Assembly: GCF_029760915.1 (NCBI RefSeq)
Contig: NZ_CP121685.1
Span: 1,152,001 to 1,216,000, forward strand
Source: Olleya sp. YS
GTDB taxonomy: Bacteria; Bacteroidota; Bacteroidia; Flavobacteriales; Flavobacteriaceae
Length of the DNA stretch: 64,000 nt
Direction: 5' to 3'
Shown here: positions 46,673 to 54,628 of the stretch, piece by piece
Numbering within the stretch: position 1 is the stretch's first letter
How the letters are laid out: each line of letters opens with the position of its first letter
Notes under the pieces: generated by a model
The model's database searches: none
What the model was told of the DNA's origin: nothing
What the model saw: only the letters and a program-made list of their open reading frames with translations
Translations under genes and position numbers: made by a program

Positions 46673-47223
46673 CGTCTTTTGTTTTTTAAACACCAATCAA
46701 GGATTTTAGCTATATTATTAGCATCATCAACTCCTCTGTGGTGAGTTCCTTCCAACGGGATTTCCAAGATACCTAAAGCACCTTTCATTCCTACTTTTTT
46801 ATGCAAACCTTTCACTTCTGTAAATAGCGTTTTTACGTTAATATGGTTTTGAGATAAAGGATAATCCAAATCTCTAATTCTACATTGGTTTTTCATCATA
46901 TTTAAATCGTAAGCGCCATAACTTGCCCAAGTGTAATGATGTGCATTATAATCTTCTCGTAATTTAGTACATGCATCCTCAAAAGAGACACCTTCAATAT
47001 CTAACAACTCTTGAGTTATTGTTGTCAATTCTGTACAAAACATACTTACTTCAGAACGTATAGGTTTTATTAATATACCATCATTTTTTGTAATGTTTCC
47101 AGTTGTTGTGTCTAATACACAAATACCAATTTCTATGATTTCGTTAACTTGACCATGTGGAATTTTACCATTCCAACAGGTTGCTTCTAAATCAATTATG
47201 ATTATGTTATTGTTGTAATTCAT
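46669..47223 (-). CDS. DEDDh 3'-5' exonuclease (ERI1/KapD-like)
   Basis: A 184-residue exonuclease with the DEDDh residues visible: IIIIDLEATCW (Asp, Glu), WASYGAYDLNMMKNQ (Asp) and THHRGVDDANNIAKIL (His, Asp). A short FCTELTTITQELLD motif is typical of ERI1-like nucleases, which trim structured RNA 3' ends. Its position between rtcB and two nucleotidyltransferases suggests trimming of damaged RNA ends before nucleotide addition and ligation. It overlaps the next gene by ATGA. Confidence 0.85.
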   Translation of the reverse strand: MNYNNNIIIIDLEATCWNGKIPHGQVNEIIEIGICVLDTTTGNITKNDGILIKPIRSEVSMFCTELTTITQELLDIEGVSFEDACTKLREDYNAHHYTWASYGAYDLNMMKNQCRIRDLDYPLSQNHINVKTLFTEVKGLHKKVGMKGALGILEIPLEGTHHRGVDDANNIAKILDWCLKNKRR

Positions 47224-47289
47224 TGTTTTTAATTTTTAAAAGCAGACTAACCTAAGTCAGTCCACTTTTCACCTATTTTGGTATTTGTT

Positions 47290-49208
<1,919 letters not shown>

Positions 49209-50036
49209 TTATTTTTTGTGAATATCAAAGTATATTTCATTACCACAATCGCATTCTTCAATCAACCCTTCTTCATGATAGTTGATATAATCACGTATTG
49301 CATATATTGAATCACTATATCCAAAATCAATTACTTTTCTATAGAATTCTTTATATTTAGTATTAGTTATTTCGTTTTTAGGACTCAAATGGATAAGTTC
49401 GTTTCTGAAATTTTTTATTTTTAATATTGATTCGTACTTCTTGTTGAAATCTTTTCTGTAATCTTTTTGAGTACATTCTGGAATTATTTTTGAAATTTTA
49501 AGCTCAATATTTTGTCTCAATATCCATTCTATATTCTTCACAGACCCCTTTTTAGTTGTAAAAGTATAATCTATAGGAATCATTTTATTTACAAAAGCTT
49601 CTAAAGATGTGCTTAACATGATGATATAGCTTGAAGCAAATTGAAAGAATATTTCAAATTGCTTTATTGTTACATCCAAAGATTGACTTTCTTTTCCTCC
49701 TTTTTTATTAATTTTGAACAAAGAACTTTGGTTGAGCAAATCTCTCTTATAGTTATATATCATTTTTGAAAACATTTGTGCGCTTGAAAAGTATATAACA
49801 GAAGGATCTAATTCTGGTATAAAGTTTTTATTCCCTTTGTGCATGTAGTCAAAACCAAAAACGAGTTGATTATTTGATGTAAGTGCAGCTAAGTCATAAT
49901 CGTCATTAATTGATTTTGAATTATTGTACTCTTCGATAATTTTTTTACTTTTTTCTGGCAAGTCAATTTTAGAAATATCACTTGCATCGAATGAAGTCGT
50001 ATAAAATTTATTCACTTTAGGTACTATGTGTTTCAT
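49209..50036 (-). CDS. HEPN-like protein with R-x4-H motif
   Basis: A 275-residue soluble protein. Its C-terminal half has two long helices, SLEAFVNKMIP (about residue 144) and ILKIKNFRNELIHLSPK, where Arg211-x4-His216 (RNELIH) matches the HEPN ribonuclease motif R-x4-6-H. A small CDCGNEIYF element ends the protein. I do not recognise the N-terminal half. The gene lies between slipin and rtcB, after a strong hairpin. A HEPN RNase next to an RNA ligase would create or remove the ends the ligase handles; that link is inferred. HEPN folds can also be inactive binders. Confidence 0.6.
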   Translation of the reverse strand: MKHIVPKVNKFYTTSFDASDISKIDLPEKSKKIIEEYNNSKSINDDYDLAALTSNNQLVFGFDYMHKGNKNFIPELDPSVIYFSSAQMFSKMIYNYKRDLLNQSSLFKINKKGGKESQSLDVTIKQFEIFFQFASSYIIMLSTSLEAFVNKMIPIDYTFTTKKGSVKNIEWILRQNIELKISKIIPECTQKDYRKDFNKKYESILKIKNFRNELIHLSPKNEITNTKYKEFYRKVIDFGYSDSIYAIRDYINYHEEGLIEECDCGNEIYFDIHKK

Positions 50037-50106
50037 AATAATCTGTTTTTAGTTGGGTAATTAATATCCTTTTATTTTTCGTATAAAAAAATATAGTAGA
50101 AGACGC

Positions 50107-50132
50107 AACCCAAACATTTTTTGGTTTGGGTT
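50107..50132 (-). terminator. strong hairpin between slipin and HEPN-like gene
   Basis: AACCCAAAC-N8-GTTTGGGTT is a perfect 9-bp inverted repeat 12 bp beyond the slipin stop. No T-run follows on the minus strand, so it may be an RNA-stability or processing hairpin rather than a full terminator. Confidence 0.5.
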
Positions 50133-50143
50133 AGGCCATAACA

Positions 50144-51244
50144 CTACTTATTCACAGAGAAAATGTCTTTTAACTGCTCAATTACGTTACCATTTCCAGC
50201 AACTGTAATTTCGCCAATTTTATCTGCAATTTTCTCTACATACTCCATTTCTTTTAATTTAAACAACATGTTGTTGTCTTCCATTAATTTTGCGGTATTT
50301 AACAAGCTTCTTGTAGAGGCTGTTTCTTCTCGTCTTGTCACTACATTAGCTTGTGCTTTTTTATGTGCGATTAATACTTGGTTCATGATGTCTTTCATAT
50401 CACCTGGTAAAATAACATCTCTAACACCAGCATGTAATACATTGACACCTAATTTGCCAGCTTGTGTTTTTACATCTTGTAAAACCGCTTTAGCAATAGT
50501 TTCCTTTTGCTCTAACAATTCGTCTAAGGTGTAAGCGCCAACAAACGCTCTTAATGCTAATTGCAACGTTATGTACAATTGCTTTTCGTATTCTTTGTTT
50601 CGCATTAACGCTGTTTCAATGTCTGTAACTTTGTATTGTGCGTAAAAGTTTATACGTACGGTTGCTTTGTCTTTAGTTAACAACTCTTGACCAGCAATTT
50701 CTAATTGTAATTGACGTAAATCTACTTTAGCAATTTTAATAGTATCGTTATTTCTCCAGAAATGGTAGGTACCATGTTCTAAAGTTTTAGCATACTTATC
50801 GTTTATAATTAAAATTGCTTTTTCATATGCAGCTACTTCAAACGTGCGAATGTATGGACGTAATGCGTTGTGGTTATATAACGCTTTATTTATTGTATTT
50901 GGAATGTTAATATTACTAAAATCTACTGTTATAAATTCGTAGTCAATTAAGTCTTTCCAGTAAGCATAACGACCAGCTGTTAATACATTTTTAAAGTTAT
51001 TATTGTTATATACCAATACTATTTGATTGTCTTCAACATTAACAACATGTAATCTGTTTGCTAAATCTTGATCTTTAAGTAAGATATCTAAAGCTACAGG
51101 AGCATTAAACACTAAGCTTAAGCTATACGTTATTTCACGTTCATTAAATCCTAACCAATGCGTACCTTGAGTAATTACTCGTTTGTAATCACCGTTTTTA
51201 AATACTAAACCTACTTTTCCTGCATGAATTCTTACTCTTTTCAT
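50144..51244 (-). CDS. slipin-family (SPFH/band 7) protein
   Basis: The 366-residue protein has an SPFH domain (about residues 140-260; ATVRINFYAQYKVTDIETAL, LQLALRAFVGAYTLDELLEQK) and a C-terminal coiled coil (AHKKAQANVVTRREETASTR). The N-terminal half is a duplicated beta domain (KVGLVFKNGDYKRVITQGTHW). Unlike most slipins it has no N-terminal membrane helix. Slipins of this kind recur beside rtcB in bacterial RNA-repair operons. The gene lies directly downstream of the tRNA-like array on the same strand, so both probably come from the array promoter. Confidence 0.87.
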   Translation of the reverse strand: MKRVRIHAGKVGLVFKNGDYKRVITQGTHWLGFNEREITYSLSLVFNAPVALDILLKDQDLANRLHVVNVEDNQIVLVYNNNNFKNVLTAGRYAYWKDLIDYEFITVDFSNINIPNTINKALYNHNALRPYIRTFEVAAYEKAILIINDKYAKTLEHGTYHFWRNNDTIKIAKVDLRQLQLEIAGQELLTKDKATVRINFYAQYKVTDIETALMRNKEYEKQLYITLQLALRAFVGAYTLDELLEQKETIAKAVLQDVKTQAGKLGVNVLHAGVRDVILPGDMKDIMNQVLIAHKKAQANVVTRREETASTRSLLNTAKLMEDNNMLFKLKEMEYVEKIADKIGEITVAGNGNVIEQLKDIFSVNK

Positions 51245-51663
51245 GATTTCTAATTTTTGTCCTGATTTTCTTTTTTTATTCAGAACGATTAAACATTTAT
51301 AATAGAATTTCAGTAAAACTGAAAGAACTATTTTTTAGTAAAACAAAGCAAAAGAAAACCATCTTTCTAACTACGGAAAGACAATTGTTTTAAAGTGATT
51401 TAAGCAACGTTTTGCAGATGATTAATCAATTTTGATTTGAATAATTTTCAAAACTAGTATTGAAAAATGAATCTTTAAAAGGATACTTTAAGCATCTAAA
51501 AATACATTTGTATTTCAAGGTGTTTTCTGGATTGCTATTACAACAAGTTGTTTTAGCCAGTTAACCTTTACTTTGTTTTTGTCTTTTAAAGTGAGACACA
51601 CTTGGTGGTCGATTTTTACAAGGGACCTTCTTGGTGAAAGATGGATTTTCATTCCATTTCAAA

Positions 51664-51734
51664 CTGTAACCTAAATACAGCGCGTCTACCAATTTCGCCA
51701 TCACGCTTTAAGCGCGAGTAGGATTCGAACCTAC
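51664..51734 (-). ncRNA. circularly permuted tRNA-Leu-like module (module C)
   Basis: Minus-strand order: T-arm GTAGG-TTCGAAT-CCTAC (51734-51718), 3' acceptor strand TCGCGCT, a TAA loop, 5' acceptor strand AGCGTGA, D-arm region TGGCGAAATTGGTAGACGC, then anticodon arm CTGTA-TTTAGGT-TACAG (51680-51664). The two acceptor strands pair over 7 bp with one G-U, although they are in reversed gene order. D-arm and anticodon TAG resemble tRNA-Leu(UAG). The variable region is where the ends fall: what follows is not a T-arm, and what precedes is not an anticodon arm. Confidence 0.7.
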
Positions 51735-51746
51735 ACTTGTTCTATT

Positions 51747-51798
51747 GCTATACCTGACTTAGCTACTTCCCGTTAGAGAAGACAGGATTCGAACCTGT
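51747..51798 (-). ncRNA. circularly permuted tRNA-like module lacking an anticodon arm (module B)
   Basis: Minus-strand order: T-arm ACAGG-TTCGAAT-CCTGT (51798-51782), CTTCTC, loop TAAC, GGGAAG (6-bp acceptor with one G-U), TA, then D-arm GCTA-AGTCAGGTA-TAGC (ending 51747). Only 12 bases separate it from the T-arm of module C, so no room is left for an anticodon arm. A possible stem-loop GATTATT/AATAATC lies upstream of its T-arm. Confidence 0.6.
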
Positions 51799-51930
51799 GT
51801 ACATAGATGAGATTATTTTTTGGTTAATAATCAAAACCTTCAAGTCAAGTTGGATATAAAGTCTTGATGCAAACAGCAAAGATTTATACAATAGTGCTAT
51901 ACTGAAACACTTAACAAGACTTGCTTGATG

Positions 51931-52012
51931 TGGAAGCAGTAGGATTTGAACCTACACGCTTTAAAAGACCTGATTTACAGTCAGGCGAGCCAACCAATTA
52001 CTCAATGCTTCC
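51931..52012 (-). tRNA. tRNA-Tyr(GTA)-like gene in the repair-island array
   Basis: A full cloverleaf in normal order: acceptor GGAAGCA/TGCTTCC with discriminator A, D-stem GAGT/GCTC with loop AATTGGTTG, anticodon stem CCTGA/TCAGG around CTGTAAA (anticodon GTA), a 13-base class II variable region containing CTTT/AAAG, and T-arm GTAGG-TTCAAAT-CCTAC. CCA is not encoded. It looks able to fold and perhaps be charged. Its location inside a repair-controlled noncoding array suggests a specialised or decoy tRNA rather than the housekeeping tRNA-Tyr. Confidence 0.75.
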
Positions 52013-52390
52013 AGTTAATCTCATTAGATTAATAATATTTTAAAAAAACGATATGAGAATACCTTCGTTTGTAGATAAACTTTCCTAGAATTATAACTTT
52101 CGTCTTCTCTAGTTTTCCACGCGCTTCTCATTGCTTAGAGAATTACGTACTTATCTGATGCCTAATTTCATCACAACTGTTCAGCAACTTAGACTTAGCT
52201 TGCATAGTGGTTTTGTACCACGCTTTGCAATTACAAGGGTTGGCTCCCTTACTATTTATAAACGTCCTTTTTAAGGCGGCTTATTAGAATGTTCACTGCA
52301 CAATAAAGGCTTGCCACCTTTATCGTCCCATATTTTTCAATGGGTTTAGGCAACTACTAGCTGCTGTGATGTTCGAAGTCTTTTGCTTTT

Positions 52391-52465
52391 CCTGTAAGTA
52401 AATACAGCGCTCTACCAATTGAGCTATATCCAATTTTTGGTTTAGATACTAGGAATCGAACCTAG
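52391..52465 (-). ncRNA. circularly permuted tRNA-like module with internal CCA (module A)
   Basis: Minus-strand order: T-arm CTAGG-TTCGATT-CCTAG (52465-52449), TATCTAA, discriminator A, CCA, AAAA, TTGGATA, TA, D-arm GCTC-AATTGGTA-GAGC, G, anticodon-like arm CTGTA-TTTACT-TACAG (52407-52392). TATCTAA pairs with TTGGATA over 7 bp with one G-U. The encoded A-CCA sits exactly where a processed 3' end would be. The anticodon-like loop has six bases instead of seven. Its arm shares GCGCTGTATTTA with module C. Confidence 0.7.
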
Positions 52466-52946
52466 ACTTTTAAACTTGACCTAGAAGAAGGGCTTCGAAA
52501 ATGGCTTCGTAGATTTTAGTCTACAAAATACCAACCTTCTCCTTGTGTGTTTCCCAACACACCGTATTTTAAGCTACCGAAAAGTTTCCAATCGGGTAAC
52601 TTTAATACTGCAATACGCTCCGTAAGATTGGATGATCTATACGTAACCTATTACTACAACTTTTCCTATTAATGTCTCCACTTCAAGCCTAAAAAAATGT
52701 TGGCTATAAACACTTTTACTCATCAGTGGTTACCCCTTGAATAAAGTTGTTTATGTTAGTTGCTTGCTTACCTGTACTGTTTTAAAATAAGACAGTCTCC
52801 ATTTGCAGTGTCTGCAAATAGATTTATCCTTGTTACCAAGTTTATCTATGGACAATAAGCTGCCCCATCATTTATACAAATGATGATTATTTTGACTAAT
52901 AAATTCAGTTTGTCTGAATTTTATTAGATTTCAATGAACGTTTTTG

Positions 52947-53019
52947 TCTGAGAAGCAGGACTCGAACCTGCAACCTCTCGCATCCAAAGCGAGTAAACAT
53001 CCAATCGTTATCTTCCCAG
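52947..53019 (-). tRNA. tRNA-Pro(TGG)-like gene, non-canonical D-arm
   Basis: Normal-order cloverleaf of 73 nt: acceptor CTGGGAA/TTCTCAG (C1-G72 as in bacterial tRNA-Pro, one G-U), discriminator A, anticodon arm CTCGC-TTTGGAT-GCGAG (anticodon TGG), T-arm GCAGG-TTCGAGT-CCTGC. The D-arm is degenerate: the segment after the acceptor is GATAACGATTGGATGTTTA, with only AAC/GTT clearly paired and no U at position 8. CCA is not encoded. It is the first tRNA-like element after the array promoter and may be a damaged-tRNA mimic rather than a working tRNA. Confidence 0.6.
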
Positions 53020-53045
53020 TTATTTTTTAAAGAACTTTTTATTAA

Positions 53046-53074
53046 GCTCCACCAATTCCCTCGATTGGTGGAGC
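53046..53074 (-). ncRNA. 5' hairpin of the tRNA-like array transcript
   Basis: GCTCCACCAAT and ATTGGTGGAGC form a perfect 11-bp stem with a 7-base loop about 45 nt after the predicted transcription start. No T-run follows on the minus strand, so it is more likely a stabilising or processing element than a terminator. Confidence 0.65.
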
Positions 53075-53120
53075 ACTACTACCAAAGTCTAATTAATAAG
53101 ACTTCTTTATGATTACACTG

Positions 53121-53156
53121 CAAATATTTTACACTATTGCGCAATGTTTTTGCGTA
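53121..53156 (-). promoter_or_regulatory. promoter of the tRNA-like array with 19-bp palindromic operator
   Basis: Minus reading: TACGCAAAAACATTGCGCA (53156 to 53138), 13 nt, then TTTG (53124-53121). One half-site base differs from the perfect TGCGTA. Beyond the operator, similarity to the rtcB promoter continues through AATATTTG-AGTGTAAT, so the two promoters are recent duplicates or tightly constrained. Confidence 0.8.
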
Positions 53157-53163
53157 GTATAAA

Positions 53164-53490
53164 TTATTTTAAAATTTGTTTAGATTCATACATTTTATCT
53201 CTTCTATCTATTTCGCCTAAGGGACTTCCTTTAAAGGTTAAAATGTTTACAAATCCGTTGTCTTTAGTAATTAAAGAGTCCTTTTGTTTTACAGCACCAA
53301 TAGTTTTATTCCCATAATCTCCTGTTAATTTATTGGTTGCTGGATCTACGTCTCTCCAAAGCTTATCTGGTTTTCCGTTATCTATTGGCTCGACAAAATA
53401 AGTGATGCCTGTAACTTTAGATTGTACAATAAATCGTCCTGTTTTGTCTGTTTCCATGAGGAATAGTCTCATTAATTCATGACGTTTCAT
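53164..53490 (-). CDS. hypothetical protein of the RNA-repair island
   Basis: A 108-residue soluble protein without a recognised domain. It begins MKRHELMRLFLMETDKTGRF and is beta-rich and charged (ITYFVEPIDNGKPDKLWRDV, GNKTIGAVKQKDSLI, VNILTFKGSPLGEIDRRDKM). It lies just upstream of the tRNA-like array promoter and 50 bp after the TPR gene, separated by a palindromic repeat. Its first helix makes a short regulatory or RNA-end-binding role conceivable, but nothing in the sequence shows it. Confidence 0.6.
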   Translation of the reverse strand: MKRHELMRLFLMETDKTGRFIVQSKVTGITYFVEPIDNGKPDKLWRDVDPATNKLTGDYGNKTIGAVKQKDSLITKDNGFVNILTFKGSPLGEIDRRDKMYESKQILK

Positions 53491-53506
53491 AATTATTTCT
53501 TGTTTT

Positions 53507-53538
53507 AAACCTACGAGGTTTCAAAAATCTTATAGGTT
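53507..53538. repeat. intergenic palindromic repeat, AAACCTACGAGGTTT family
   Basis: AACCTACGAGGTT is itself palindromic and is followed after ~14 bases by TATAGGTT, the inverse of AACCTA. Similar units are common between flavobacterial genes. Confidence 0.6.
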
Positions 53539-53540
53539 GG

Positions 53541-54083
53541 TTATTTCTTCTTTTTTCTCTTCTTCTTTTTCTTTTTGCTCTTGGATTTTTTAGTCTTTTT
53601 AGGTTTTATTTTATCTTTAATTCTTTTCATTTCAGATTCTATAAAACTTATATAGCTATTATTATATCCTAGTTTTTTTGCAAGCTTTAAAGCCTTTAAT
53701 GCTTTTTTATAGTCTTTAAGACATTCAAAAACAAACCCTTGTAATAGGTGGATTTCGCTTTTATAAACACCTTTTACGGTTAATGCAAAATCAATTAATT
53801 TTTGAGCTTCTTCGTAATCTTCATTCCACATTAAAACTAGAATGTAGTGTGGATACACCTTATGAAAATCCATTTTATTAGCTAAAGCCTCAGCGTAATA
53901 CTGCTTTGCTGTTTCGTAATCGCCAAATTGCTCGGCTTGCAAACGTCCCATTAAATACAAAGCGTATGCATTATCGCTTTCGTAAGACAAGGCGTAGTTT
54001 AGATTTTCTACTGTTTCTTCTAGTGTGTATGGATAAGCATCTATAGCTTTAAGCACGTAATTGTTTAACAAATTCGTGTCCAT
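53541..54083 (-). CDS. TPR-repeat protein with lysine-rich tail
   Basis: The 180-residue soluble protein consists of about three to four TPR motifs (NAYALYLMGRLQAEQFGDYE; EIHLLQGFVFECLKDYKKAL). It ends with an extreme basic tail: after residue 155 nearly every position is Lys, Arg or Ser. Such a tail suggests binding to nucleic acid or to the ribosome; the TPR part suggests a protein partner. It is transcribed towards the 108-residue gene and the tRNA-like array, which supports membership of the island. Confidence 0.7.
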   Translation of the reverse strand: MDTNLLNNYVLKAIDAYPYTLEETVENLNYALSYESDNAYALYLMGRLQAEQFGDYETAKQYYAEALANKMDFHKVYPHYILVLMWNEDYEEAQKLIDFALTVKGVYKSEIHLLQGFVFECLKDYKKALKALKLAKKLGYNNSYISFIESEMKRIKDKIKPKKTKKSKSKKKKKKRKKKK

Positions 54084-54143
54084 TGGTTTATGTTTTTATT
54101 CTGAAACTATTTTCAGAATTGTTTTTTTTGAACTTCAATGAAG

Positions 54144-54164
54144 ATGCTTCGACAGGCTCAGCAT
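54144..54164. repeat. intergenic palindromic repeat, TCAGCAT family (copy 2)
   Basis: ATGCTTCGACAGGCTCAGCAT, when reversed, aligns with the unit at 40353-40373 (GTCATGCTGA...AGCATCT). It is in the opposite orientation. Confidence 0.65.
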
Positions 54165-54232
54165 GACATTGAGGTTCTTTTAGTAATACTGTTTTGGAAA
54201 TTGTTTTAGCAGAATTGCTAACGACTGAAAAC

Positions 54233-54271
54233 AAAAAATCCGAAACAGTTTTTAGGTTGCTTCGGATTTTT
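54233..54271 (-). terminator. intrinsic terminator downstream of the 24-codon ORF
   Basis: AAAAATCCGAA / TTCGGATTTTT bracket a 16-base loop. On the minus strand the stem is followed by six T residues, 25-60 bp after the small ORF stop. It separates that ORF from the TPR gene. Confidence 0.75.
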
Positions 54272-54295
54272 CATTTATAATTTTGAAAAGTTTAT

Positions 54296-54370
54296 CTAAC
54301 GATAATCACGAAGCATCACAAAAGGTGGTATTCCTTTTGGATCGTTTTGATATGTTATAAATAAACTCAT
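54296..54370 (-). CDS. candidate 24-residue small protein
   Basis: A short frame encodes MSLFITYQNDPKGIPPFVML followed by RDYR. It has no signal peptide, and the composition is mixed rather than low-complexity. A weak promoter-like AATCTTTG lies ~55 bp upstream and a good terminator lies just downstream, so the ~150-bp unit has the structure of a small gene. It sits in the gap between the TPR gene and the WYL-dioxygenase gene. Without conservation data it could equally be part of a small RNA. Confidence 0.4.
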   Translation of the reverse strand: MSLFITYQNDPKGIPPFVMLRDYR

Positions 54371-54568
54371 AGTTTCTAATTTTTAATTCAACTTCTGTTA
54401 ATAGTGTTTTGGTTGAAATGCGTTGCAAAGATTTACATTTATTTTCGACTTTTCAAAATTTATTTTTTTAAATCCCAAAAAATTGACCACATAATACGAA
54501 GTATTATATTTTTTTGAAAAAAGCAAATTTATTTTAAAACAAGTTGTTTTTCTTCGGAAATATTAAAA

Positions 54569-54604
54569 TACGCATATTGGTTGCGTAGTAATTTTATACA
54601 TTTA
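54569..54604 (+). promoter_or_regulatory. promoter of the WYL-dioxygenase gene with 19-bp palindromic operator
   Basis: TACGCATATTGGTTGCGTA (54569-54587) has perfect TACGCA/TGCGTA half-sites. TTG inside it (54577-54579), a 17-bp spacer and TACATTTA (54597-54604) form a promoter. The operator is again exactly 13 nt before the TTTA. Because it covers the -33 TTG, repression is the simplest mode, and autoregulation by the WYL protein is likely. Confidence 0.82.
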
Positions 54605-54628
54605 AATCTTAAAAGAAAATCACTTAAA

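Larger units (their letters stand above)
51245..53120 (-). ncRNA. structured noncoding region with tRNA-like modules
   Basis: About 1.9 kb between the slipin start and a promoter with the shared operator contain no ORF of 60 codons or more on either strand. The minus strand holds two tRNA-like modules in normal order (Pro-like, Tyr-like), three circularly permuted tRNA-like modules, and many simple hairpins. Examples in minus reading are ATTTGCAG-ACA-CTGCAAAT (~52797-52815), CATCATTT-GTAT-AAATGATG (~52866-52885), GTGTGTT-GGGA-AACACAC (~52548-52565) and AAAAGTGTT/AACATTTTT (~52690-52715). One long transcript starting near 53116 and processed into small RNAs is the simplest reading. Exact boundaries cannot be seen. 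Confidence 0.7.

Noticed and set aside
51664-51798. Reading modules B and C as ordinary tandem tRNA genes
   Set aside because: Each 3' acceptor strand pairs with the 5' strand that follows it, not with one before it. No anticodon arm fits between the module B D-arm and the module C T-arm.
52719-52726. Hammerhead-ribozyme-like CTGATGAG on the minus strand of the array
   Set aside because: The neighbouring CCACT pairs with AGTGG downstream, which would bury the core bases. The required GAAA and stem arrangement is absent.
54418-54427. A fourth copy of the TACGCA/TGCGTA operator (ATGCGTTGCA)
   Set aside because: Only one half-site is present, and the spacing to a -7 element does not match the other three.
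54581-54628. Upstream TTG start for the WYL-dioxygenase gene
   Set aside because: It lies inside the palindromic operator, upstream of the -7 element. The ATG at 54629 gives a normal N-terminus.
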